In this document: piece by piece, positions 1-5,742 of the stretch
Numbering within the stretch: position 1 is the stretch's first letter
Layout: each line of letters begins with the position of its first letter
Source of the DNA: Vulcanimicrobiota bacterium
GTDB taxonomy: Bacteria; Vulcanimicrobiota; Vulcanimicrobiia; Vulcanimicrobiales; Vulcanimicrobiaceae
Assembly (NCBI GenBank): GCA_019245275.1
Contig: JAFARW010000083.1
Location: forward strand, 1-9,506
DNA: 9,506 nucleotides
Direction of reading: 5' to 3'
Notes under the pieces: model-generated
Told to the model about the DNA's origin: nothing
Database searches by the model: none
The model's input: only the letters and a program-made list of their open reading frames with translations
Made by a program: the position numbers and the translations under genes

Positions 1-234
1 AGGCGCGCCCGTGCCCGTGTACGTCCTAAGCGTGTTGTCGCCTTGGTCTGTAACGTAGATCTTGCTCACGGACGGACAGCCCTTAAGCACGGTGCACGGT
101 CCCGGGCTGCTCGCCGTTACAGGTAAATGAGAGCTGTTGGCGACCACACGATCCGGCGCGGGCGTTGATGTCATGCCGCTGCACGCTGCCAAAAGCACCA
201 TGCTGGCTGAAACAAAAAACTTTAAACTTTTCAT
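1..234 (-). CDS. Propeller-repeat lipoprotein, N-terminal part (runs off left edge)
   Basis: Only the first 78 residues are inside the window and the frame is open to base 1. The protein begins MKSLKFFVSASMVLLAACSG: a basic N-region, a hydrophobic core and a lipobox (LAAC, Cys18), so it should be a lipid-anchored exported protein. A low-complexity linker follows, then the start of the first propeller repeat (SKIYVTDQGDNTLRTY, residues 57-72). The start ATG (232-234) has a GGAGAG Shine-Dalgarno 3 nt upstream. It is a tandem paralogue of the gene at 276-1201 and lies 41 bp downstream of it on the same strand, so the two may be co-transcribed. The repeat type resembles NHL/SMP-30-like beta-propellers, which bind ligands or act as lyases or lactonases in different families. 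No specific function can be assigned from this fragment. Confidence 0.8.
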   Translation of the reverse strand, partial: MKSLKFFVSASMVLLAACSGMTSTPAPDRVVANSSHLPVTASSPGPCTVLKGCPSVSKIYVTDQGDNTLRTYTGTGAP

Positions 235-260
235 AGACTCTCCAAGAGTATGTAAAAAAG
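149..260. repeat. Direct repeat, copy A (leader region of propeller lipoprotein 1)
   Basis: This segment aligns without gaps to 1116-1227 (constant offset of 967 bp), with 93 of 112 identical bases by my hand count. It covers the ribosome-binding site, start codon, signal peptide and lipobox of the left-hand lipoprotein gene, plus about 25 bp upstream of the start. It is the trace of a tandem gene duplication. Confidence 0.85.
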
Positions 261-275
261 ATTCGTGTTTACGGC

Positions 276-1201
276 TTACGGCGTGATCGCGACTCCAAAC
301 GGCCCGCCGAAGAGACCGGTAATGGTCGGGCTTGTTGGCGTCCCGTTTGATGAGAAAGTATCCAACTTGCCCGGACTGGGTCCGTTGTCGATGACGTAGA
401 TTCGGCCGAACGGATCGACCGCAAGCAGTTCCGGTTGGCCGATTCCGGTGATGGTCGGCGTCGTCGGAGTCCCCGCTGCGGTGAACGTATGCACCGCGCC
501 GTCACCATCCGTCGTGACGTAGATCTTACCGTTGGAATCAAGCGCCACGCCAATCGGCGTTTCTAAGCCCGTAATCGTCGGCGTTGTTTGCACGCCCGCC
601 GGCGTGAAGGTGACGACTTCATTTGCGATGCTGAGCACGACGTAGATCTTGCCGCTGCCGTCAACCGCTACGTCGGTCGGCCCCGCGTTGTTGTGAAACG
701 TTAACGTAGGCGTTGTTGGCGCACCACTTGGGCTGTAGGTCGTGACGGTATCCCCAACGTTGTTTGCAACGTAGATCTTTCCGTTTTTATCGACCGCCAC
801 GCCGTACGGGCTTGTGCCGGTCGCAATCGTCGGCGTTGTCTGCGTGCCGTTTTGTAAATACGTTGTTAGCGTGTTGTTGTCGTTGGTGATGTAGATCTTA
901 CCGCTAGCGTCGACCGCCACGCCGAAAGGGATATTCGAGTCAGAAATGTTCGGGGTTGAAGGCGCGCCGGTCCCCGTGAATATGTGTTAAGCGTTTCGCC
1001 TGACTCGCGCGTGATGTAGATCTTGCTTACGGGCGGGCAGCCCGTGAGCGTGGAGCAGATTGGGGGCAGTGTACCGGCCGCTACCGGCGCCGCGCCCGAG
1101 CCGTTGGCACCAGCGCGGTCCGGCGTCGGGGCTGATGTGATGCCGCTGCACGCCGCCAAAAGCACCACACTTACTGAAACAAAAAACCTTAAACTTTTCA
1201 T
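276..1201 (-). pseudogene. Six-repeat NHL-like beta-propeller lipoprotein, frameshifted
   Basis: Two minus-strand frames together encode one protein. The first starts at ATG 1199-1201 (GGAGAA Shine-Dalgarno) with MKSLRFFVSVSVVLLAACSG, a signal peptide with lipobox Cys18, and reaches a first repeat beginning SKIYITRESGETLNTY. Just after this (near 979-982) the frame is lost. The continuation (GTGAPSTPNISDSNIPFG...) is in another frame and runs to the TAA at 276-278. Repaired, the product is about 307-308 residues with six units of about 40 residues. Each unit has a G-K/R/S-IYV strand, a T-Y/F turn, a TTPTITG-like stretch and GVAVD. This looks like a six-bladed, all-beta, cell-envelope propeller. 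Without repair, translation ends in an unrelated tail. The break could be a real pseudogene mutation or a sequencing/assembly error. The long intact downstream frame suggests a recent event or an error. The biological role is unknown. Confidence 0.8.
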
Positions 1202-1227
1202 AACTTCTCCGAGAGTACGCAAAAAGG
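1116..1227. repeat. Direct repeat, copy B (leader region of propeller lipoprotein 2)
   Basis: This is the partner of 149-260, about 83% identical and ungapped. The similarity includes the non-coding bases upstream of the start codon, so the duplicated unit carried its translation-initiation region. Beyond the leader the linkers (about residues 30-56) diverge strongly. Confidence 0.85.
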
Positions 1228-1288
1228 ACGCCTTTGAGGGGCACGCTTCCAATGGGCATCTATGCTGAAAAGCGCCGACCGCCTTCCG

Positions 1289-2101
1289 CTACGCGGCTCC
1301 CTTATGGCCAGCGACAACGAATGACGTGAAGCTGACCAGCAGCGTCCCCTCATCGTTGGCGCGTTGAAGCGCTTCCCACCATTGCGTCGCTTGTTCAGCC
1401 GATACGGTCTCGTTCTTTATGAGTGTCGATAGGTGGGTGCCAAGAAAGATCTCCACCATAGCCCAATGGACGAAAATTTGGGTAGCATCGATCGACACAT
1501 TGTCCAGGTGTTGCTCTTTCAAAAGGCGCGGCAGCTGGCGCCCAACGCATCCGTTTCGCATCGAATCCGAGTGAGAACGAACGATTGTGCGCGTCGTCTC
1601 TTTGTCCGGGTGATCGATGATCAGCGTATCCCAATCCAAGTCAAGCACGGCAACGGATCCGCCTGAACGGGTGACGCGAGCGATTTCGCGGAGTGCAGGA
1701 CGCGGGTCGGCCAAATGCTCCAATAAGCGCGAGGCGCGGCAAGCGTCGAAGCTGTCATCGGCAAACGGCAGCGCACCGGCTTGCGCTACCTGAAAGGAAA
1801 TGTTCGCTGTGTCGCCGGCGCGCCGGCGCGCTTCGGCCACCATCACCTCGCTCGCATCGATTCCAACGACACGCCCGGTATCGCCGACGATAGAAGCCAT
1901 CTCTAGTGCGTCCGCTCCTGGACCGCAGCCAAGGTCGAGAACCGATTGTCCTTCGCCCAAACCCATGCGGGCTAGCGCGATCGCTTTGCTTTCTGCGATC
2001 CCTTTTGGCTTGTCCGCCTCGTCCATGAAATAGATAAAGAAGCTCGGATCGTTCGTACGATCGACATCTGAGAAAAGCTTCGCATGTTGAAAGCCGCGCA
2101 C
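1289..2101 (-). CDS. Class I SAM-dependent methyltransferase (UbiE/Methyltransf_11-like)
   Basis: Using the GTG at 2099-2101, the product is 270 aa. Motif I (VLDLGCGPG, residues 54-62) and the acidic end of strand 2 (GIDAS, 80-84) form the SAM pocket. An LPFADDSFD segment (about 111-119) is the post-II/motif-IV region typical of ubiquinone/menaquinone-type and small-molecule methyltransferases. The N-terminal stretch FSDVDRTNDPSFFIYFMD is family-like, which argues against the later ATG at 2024-2026. The open frame extends upstream to 2176, but that part lies inside the exporter gene and looks non-homologous. The GTG is 4 nt after the exporter stop, so translation is probably coupled and the pair co-transcribed. 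The substrate is unknown. By context it may modify a compound handled by the exporter. No truncation is seen. Confidence 0.88.
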   Translation of the reverse strand: MRGFQHAKLFSDVDRTNDPSFFIYFMDEADKPKGIAESKAIALARMGLGEGQSVLDLGCGPGADALEMASIVGDTGRVVGIDASEVMVAEARRRAGDTANISFQVAQAGALPFADDSFDACRASRLLEHLADPRPALREIARVTRSGGSVAVLDLDWDTLIIDHPDKETTRTIVRSHSDSMRNGCVGRQLPRLLKEQHLDNVSIDATQIFVHWAMVEIFLGTHLSTLIKNETVSAEQATQWWEALQRANDEGTLLVSFTSFVVAGHKGAA

Positions 2102-2105
2102 TTTG

Positions 2106-3353
2106 CTAAACCTGAAGTTCTTCGAGCACCGGAGTGGCGGGCGCGTGCAGATCGCGGTCGCGTTGCGTTGCCGCATAGCCGATTGCGCATGTAGTGACTA
2201 GCAGCAGTGCGGCGATGTACCACGGCGCGCCGGTGATGTGAAGTGATGCGAATCGGCCGATGAAGAGCGCAAGCGTTCCTGCGAAGAGCGGCGGCCCGAC
2301 GATGGTTGAGATCCCGCGAATGCTGCCAAGTGCGCCTTGCAGCTCGCCCTGTTCCGTGGGTGAAATATGCCGTGACGCAATCGCCTGCAAGCCGGGCGTT
2401 GCGACTGACCAGAGCGCCAAGATCGGAATTCCCAGAAAGAAAAGCCAACTCGCGTTCGCGAAGCCGAAGACGCAGAACGCGACAATTCCGAAACTGTAGC
2501 CAACGAGCATTGCACCGCGATCGCCCAGCCATTTCACGGCCGGTGCAACGAGAAGGCTCGACACGAGGATTTGTGACACCCCGATCGTTGCCAGAGAGAA
2601 ACCGATCGTCCGCAGATTCCATCCGTACCGATGAATGCCGTAGATCGTCCACACCGTAGGAAGCACGTCGTGCGCAATCATGGCGAACAAGTAGGCGACC
2701 GAAATCCCGAAGAGTTCGCGGTGCGATCGCAGGAGCCGCAGCGAACCAAGCGGGTTGGCGCGTGCAATTCGAAACGTGTTGCGTTTTTCGCGCGGCAGAC
2801 TTTCAGGTAGCACGAAGATGCCGTAGATAAAATTCAATACGCTGAGTCCAGCACTCACCCAGAATGGCAAGCGAAGGTCGCCGTGTTGCGAGAGCAGCCC
2901 GCCCAATGCCGGCCCGAGCACAAAGCCAATTCCGAACGCGGCGCCGATCATCCCGAAGCCGCGCGCGCGTTTTTCGGGCGGCGCAATGTCCGTAATGTAT
3001 GCGTATGCAACGCTGATGTTCGATGAGGTGATGCCGGAAATGATGCGGCCCACCAAGAGCCACGAGAGCGTCGGCGCGAGCGCCATGATCACATAGTCGA
3101 GGCCGAGTCCAAGGTTCGAAAGCAAGATAACAGGCCGGCGCCCGAAGCGATCTGAGATGACCCCGAGCAGCGGTGCAAAAAGGAATTGCATTACGGCGAA
3201 AAGCGTAGCGAAGATGCCGATCCACTGCGCGGCGCTGACGTCGTGGTGCGTGAAGCTCTTGATCAACGGCGCTAGAACCGGTGCCATGACGCCAAGGGCT
3301 AGCATGTCCAGGACGACGCTGATAAAGATGAACGTCAGCGCATTGCGCTTCAT
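2106..3353 (-). CDS. MFS drug/metabolite exporter, TetA-like (TCR/Tet family)
   Basis: A 415-aa integral membrane protein with about 12 hydrophobic segments. Motif A is clear in the loop after TM2 (GVISDRFGRRP, residues 64-74). TM1 carries LDMLALGVMAPVL with Asp16. TM3 has GLDYVIM (Asp86) followed by GRIISGIT (Arg103), matching the pattern of tetracycline/H+ antiporters. The Gly-rich TM5 (GAAFGIGFVLGPALGG) is antiporter motif C-like. In my hand alignment the TM9 aspartate of TetA(B) (D285) is replaced by glycine (about residue 289), so tetracycline should not be assumed as substrate. ATG 3351-3353 is chosen because a strong AAGGAGG (3360-3366) sits 6 nt upstream. A GTG at 3357-3359 abuts that site and cannot use it. 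The gene is divergent from a TetR regulator with an operator between them, so it is probably induced by its substrate. Confidence 0.92.
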   Translation of the reverse strand: MKRNALTFIFISVVLDMLALGVMAPVLAPLIKSFTHHDVSAAQWIGIFATLFAVMQFLFAPLLGVISDRFGRRPVILLSNLGLGLDYVIMALAPTLSWLLVGRIISGITSSNISVAYAYITDIAPPEKRARGFGMIGAAFGIGFVLGPALGGLLSQHGDLRLPFWVSAGLSVLNFIYGIFVLPESLPREKRNTFRIARANPLGSLRLLRSHRELFGISVAYLFAMIAHDVLPTVWTIYGIHRYGWNLRTIGFSLATIGVSQILVSSLLVAPAVKWLGDRGAMLVGYSFGIVAFCVFGFANASWLFFLGIPILALWSVATPGLQAIASRHISPTEQGELQGALGSIRGISTIVGPPLFAGTLALFIGRFASLHITGAPWYIAALLLVTTCAIGYAATQRDRDLHAPATPVLEELQV

Positions 3354-3359
3354 CCGCAC

Positions 3360-3366
3360 CCTCCTT
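3360..3366 (-). promoter_or_regulatory. Shine-Dalgarno deciding the exporter start
   Basis: On the minus strand this reads AAGGAGG, a full anti-SD match, 6 nt before ATG 3351-3353. It directly abuts the GTG at 3357-3359, which rules that GTG out as the start. Confidence 0.85.
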
Positions 3367-3381
3367 CGGTGATAGGAATCT

Positions 3382-3411
3382 GTTATAGCATATTTGAAAC
3401 AGTCGTTTCAA
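3382..3411 (-). promoter_or_regulatory. Predicted promoter of the exporter-methyltransferase genes
   Basis: On the minus strand, -35 TTGAAA (3411-3406) and -10 TATAAC (3387-3382) are separated by 18 bp. This is close to the sigma-70 consensus (5 of 6 at each box). The start point would fall near 3375, giving a leader of about 22 nt that contains the AAGGAGG site. The -35 and most of the spacer lie in the operator palindrome. Confidence 0.65.
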
Positions 3412-3416
3412 GTATG
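3389..3416. promoter_or_regulatory. Palindromic operator for the divergent TetR regulator
   Basis: An inverted repeat with 12-bp arms and a 4-bp centre: CATATTTGAAAC at 3389-3400, AGTC at 3401-3404, GTTTCAAGTATG at 3405-3416. There is one mismatch between arms, and the inner 7 bp (TTGAAAC/GTTTCAA) are perfect. Size, symmetry and position between a tetR-type gene and its divergent exporter are typical of TetR-family operators. Both predicted -35 boxes lie within the arms, so bound repressor should block both promoters. That the neighbouring TetR protein is the ligand is inference from position. Confidence 0.82.
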
Positions 3417-3423
3417 TTAGACT
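3394..3423 (+). promoter_or_regulatory. Predicted promoter of the TetR regulator gene
   Basis: -35 TTGAAA (3394-3399) and a weaker -10 TAGACT (3418-3423) with an 18-bp spacer. The -35 is the mirror copy of the exporter's -35 within the palindrome. Initiation about 7 nt downstream would fall at or next to the start codon at 3430, implying a leaderless transcript. This fits the lack of any visible Shine-Dalgarno. Confidence 0.5.
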
Positions 3424-3429
3424 AGAAAT

Positions 3430-4002
3430 ATGACGCGGACCGCCGATCCGGAGCGTAAGGAAGAGCTGCTCGATGCCGCGCTCAGTTACGTCGTCGCGCA
3501 CGGCGTCTCGGATATGTCGCTCCGTCCCCTCGCCCGCGCCGTGGGCAGCAGCCCGAGAGCGCTGCTCTATCATTTCGGATCGAAAGAGGAGCTGGTTGCT
3601 CACATCCTGGAGCGTGCCGCCACACGACAGCGCCGAATCTTCGCAAAGCTCAAGTCGGGTAACATGGGCGGCAGAAAAGCATGCCGCGCCATTTGGGACG
3701 TCATGAGCGCCCCGGCGTCCGAAACGACGTTTCGGTTGTTCTTCGAAGTGTACGGCTTAGCGCTTCAGGATCGCAAGCGCTTTTCGTTTTTCCTCAAGCG
3801 GGTGGTGCAAGATTGGTTGACTTTTATTGCGGAGCCGCTTGTGCAGCAAGGGTGGCGCCGCCGCGATGCCGAGACTTTTGCGACGGTGCTGATCGCCGGC
3901 TACCGCGGTTTCATGCTCGACTTGTCTGCTACGCGCGACCGAAAAAGAGTTGATGCCGCCGTCGACCTGTGGCTCGCAAGAATCACCGACGCGAAAGATT
4001 AA
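3430..4002 (+). CDS. TetR/AcrR-family transcriptional repressor
   Basis: A 190-aa protein of normal TetR-family length. The N-terminal DNA-binding domain is clear: helix 1 around EELLDAALSYVVAHG (residues 11-25), then the helix-turn-helix MSLRPLARAVGSSPRALLYHF (29-49) and GSKEELVAHIL (50-60). The rest (about 65-190) is a helical ligand-binding/dimerisation domain with no recognisable ligand signature. The gene is divergent from the MFS exporter with a palindromic operator between them, so it most likely represses both itself and the exporter and is released by the exporter's substrate. No ribosome-binding site precedes ATG 3430, so leaderless translation is possible. Its stop codon overlaps the stop of the convergent VOC gene. 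Confidence 0.93.
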   Translation: MTRTADPERKEELLDAALSYVVAHGVSDMSLRPLARAVGSSPRALLYHFGSKEELVAHILERAATRQRRIFAKLKSGNMGGRKACRAIWDVMSAPASETTFRLFFEVYGLALQDRKRFSFFLKRVVQDWLTFIAEPLVQQGWRRRDAETFATVLIAGYRGFMLDLSATRDRKRVDAAVDLWLARITDAKD

Positions 4003-4406
4003 GAACAGTGTGCCGCGGGACGGTAACACACTTCATATTTGTTGCCGTCGGGATCGCTGAAGAATGAAGCGTAGTAGCCCGCGCTATACTCTGGACAAAG
4101 TTGCGGGGCCTCGAAATCCGTAGCACCTGCCCGCCGCGCGACATCGGCGATGCGCTCAACCTCTTCGTGGGAGCCTGCGCGAAATGCGATTCGCGACGCG
4201 GACGCAACGAAGTTCGCTTCGCTTTCGATCGCTACAAACCAACCGCCGGGAGATGGACCTTCGTACGTGATCCACTTCGGCAAGACCTCAACGACCGTTA
4301 GACCGAGAGCCGCACAGAAGGGATCGTAGAACGTCCGCGCAGCTTCGGCATGGCGCACGCGAATATCGAGGTGATCGCAGAGAATCGATAAACTGCTGGT
4401 TGACAT
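3999..4406 (-). CDS. VOC/glyoxalase-superfamily small protein
   Basis: A 135-aa single-domain vicinal-oxygen-chelate protein. The opening CDHLDIRVRHAEAARTFYDPF (about residues 10-30) is the first beta-alpha unit. The C-terminal YYASFFSDPDGNKYEVCY (111-128) is the characteristic last strand pair with the terminal acidic ligand Glu125. His12 is a likely first metal ligand. The usual mid-protein His of the 'HVAF' strand is Arg72 here (RIAF), so metal binding may be altered. Candidate roles include dioxygenase-, glyoxalase- or antibiotic-binding-type functions, and none can be chosen. The ATG at 4404-4406 lacks a Shine-Dalgarno and lies next to the divergent cydA start. The stop TAA (3999-4001) overlaps the TetR stop on the opposite strand. 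Confidence 0.87.
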   Translation of the reverse strand: MSTSSLSILCDHLDIRVRHAEAARTFYDPFCAALGLTVVEVLPKWITYEGPSPGGWFVAIESEANFVASASRIAFRAGSHEEVERIADVARRAGATDFEAPQLCPEYSAGYYASFFSDPDGNKYEVCYRPAAHCS

Positions 4407-4434
4407 AGTGGGCTTATTCGACGTAGCTGCCGTG

Positions 4435-5742
4435 ATGGATCATCTGATAGCGGCGCGAGCTCAGATGGGAACGTCGCTCGAATTTCACTTCGTCTTCTCC
4501 GCGCTCGGCGTCGGCATGCCGTTCTTCATGGTCGTTATCGAGGCATTGTGGCTGCGAACCGGAGATCGAGCGTACTACTCGCTGGCGCGTACATGGTCGA
4601 AGGCGATGGCGGCGGTCTTTGCCGTCGGCGCGGTGTCGGGCACAATCATCTCGTTCGAACTCGGCCTGCTCTGGCCGGAATTCATGCGCTACGCGGGCGC
4701 TATCATCGGCGTGCCGTTTTCAATGGAAGGCTTCGCATTCTTCATTGAGGCGATCTTCGTCGGCATCTATTTGTACGGCTGGGATCGGCTGAAGCCGTTC
4801 ATACACTGGCTTTGTGGCTTGCCGATCGTCCTTGGCGGTGCACTCTCCGCATTCTTTGTGATGACGGCCAATGCGTGGATGAATACGCCGGCCGGCTTTC
4901 GCATCGTGAACGGCCACGTCGCCGACGTCGATCCGATCGCTGCGATGTTCAATCCGGCGTGGCGCACGGAAGTGCCGCACACGATGATCGCGTGCTATCT
5001 TTTTACGGCGTTCTTGCTTGCCTCGATCTATGCGTTGAAGGTGCTCAAGGGCGGCGACGGTTCCGCGCAACGAGCTCTCCGTGTTGCGATGGTCTGCGCG
5101 CTCGTGCTCGCGCCGACGCAGATTGTCGTCGGCGATATGTCCGCGCGCTTCGACGCGCATGCACAGCCCGAGAAATTTGCGGCGTTGGAAGGACAGTTCA
5201 AAACGGAAAGCGGCGCGCCGTTGCGCATCGGCGGATTTCCGGATCGGGCCACGCACAAAACACGCGGCGCGATTGAGATCCCTTACGGTCTGAGTTTTCT
5301 CGCGACGGGGAATCCGCATGCGGTGATCCGCGGGCTCGACGACTTCCCGCAAGACCGCATTCCGAATCCGGTACTCGTGCATCCGTTCTTTCAATTGATG
5401 GTCGGCTTTGGATTCCTGATGCTTTTCGTCGCGCTGTGGTGGCTTTTCGCCTCGCGTATTTTCCGCGAGGTGCGCGCGCGCGCGCTCCTCTGGGCGATTG
5501 TAGTAATGGGACCGGCTGCACTTATCGCAATGGAGTCCGGCTGGATGGTGACCGAAGAGGGCCGCCAGCCGTGGGCCGCGCGCGGATATTTTCTCGTGTC
5601 GCAGTCCGTCACTCCGGCGAACGGCGTCGACGTAACGTTCCTCGGGTTTTCGGTCATCTACATCTTGCTGGCGGTGACGCTGCTGTGGCTGCTAGTTCGC
5701 ATCGATCGCACGTCGCCGGAAGAGTTAACCGATGTGGGCTGA
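4435..5742 (+). CDS. cydA: Cytochrome bd-type quinol oxidase subunit I
   Basis: Catalytic heme-bearing subunit of a membrane quinol:O2 oxidoreductase, with about nine hydrophobic segments. From ATG 4435 (435 aa) the key residues line up with E. coli: His18 (heme b595 ligand), Glu98 and Glu105 in the SMEG/FIEA helix, His182 (VPHTMIA) and Met322 (QLMVGFG) as b558 ligands, and the quinol site QPEKFAALEG with Lys247 and Glu252. The GRQPW box is at 376-380. The Q-loop is short, about 70 residues shorter than the E. coli long form up to the Met ligand, so it is of the short Q-loop (CIO-like) type. The frame also opens at GTG 4408, but ATG 4435 gives the E. coli-like distance to the first His. Neither start has a clear Shine-Dalgarno. 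The end overlaps cydB by 11 bp. Confidence 0.95.
   Translation: MDHLIAARAQMGTSLEFHFVFSALGVGMPFFMVVIEALWLRTGDRAYYSLARTWSKAMAAVFAVGAVSGTIISFELGLLWPEFMRYAGAIIGVPFSMEGFAFFIEAIFVGIYLYGWDRLKPFIHWLCGLPIVLGGALSAFFVMTANAWMNTPAGFRIVNGHVADVDPIAAMFNPAWRTEVPHTMIACYLFTAFLLASIYALKVLKGGDGSAQRALRVAMVCALVLAPTQIVVGDMSARFDAHAQPEKFAALEGQFKTESGAPLRIGGFPDRATHKTRGAIEIPYGLSFLATGNPHAVIRGLDDFPQDRIPNPVLVHPFFQLMVGFGFLMLFVALWWLFASRIFREVRARALLWAIVVMGPAALIAMESGWMVTEEGRQPWAARGYFLVSQSVTPANGVDVTFLGFSVIYILLAVTLLWLLVRIDRTSPEELTDVG

Noticed and set aside
276..1030. Regularly spaced short DNA repeats suggestive of a CRISPR array or tandem satellite
   Set aside because: The repeats fall in frame and encode propeller blades (KIYV...GVAVD). 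Spacing varies and the intervening sequence is also related, unlike unique CRISPR spacers.
1202..1288. Rho-independent terminator between the methyltransferase and the propeller lipoprotein
   Set aside because: Only a 5-bp stem (AAAGG/CCTTT, loop CGT) with a weak T-tract is visible, and it sits in the lipoprotein leader region. Too weak to call.
2102..2176. N-terminal extension of the methyltransferase to 2176
   Set aside because: It overlaps the exporter's C-terminal codons, shows no family similarity and has no ribosome-binding site. The GTG at 2099-2101 fits the family N-terminus and the gene spacing.
3354..3359. GTG at 3357-3359 as exporter start
   Set aside because: The AAGGAGG site at 3360-3366 directly abuts it. 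The ATG 6 nt downstream of that site is correctly spaced.
2803..3603. Minus-strand frame of 266 codons across the exporter and TetR promoter
   Set aside because: It covers the operator and runs in another frame through the MFS gene. Composition is Arg/His-rich and there is no homology signal.
4400..4429. sigma-70 promoter TTGACA...TAGCTG for cydA
   Set aside because: The -35 is perfect but the -10 matches poorly. Initiation would fall at or inside the cydA start, so it is reported only as an observation.
4720..5394. Long minus-strand open frame inside cydA (224 codons)
   Set aside because: Antisense to a strongly conserved gene. The product is Arg/His-rich with no recognisable family, as expected for a high-GC shadow frame.
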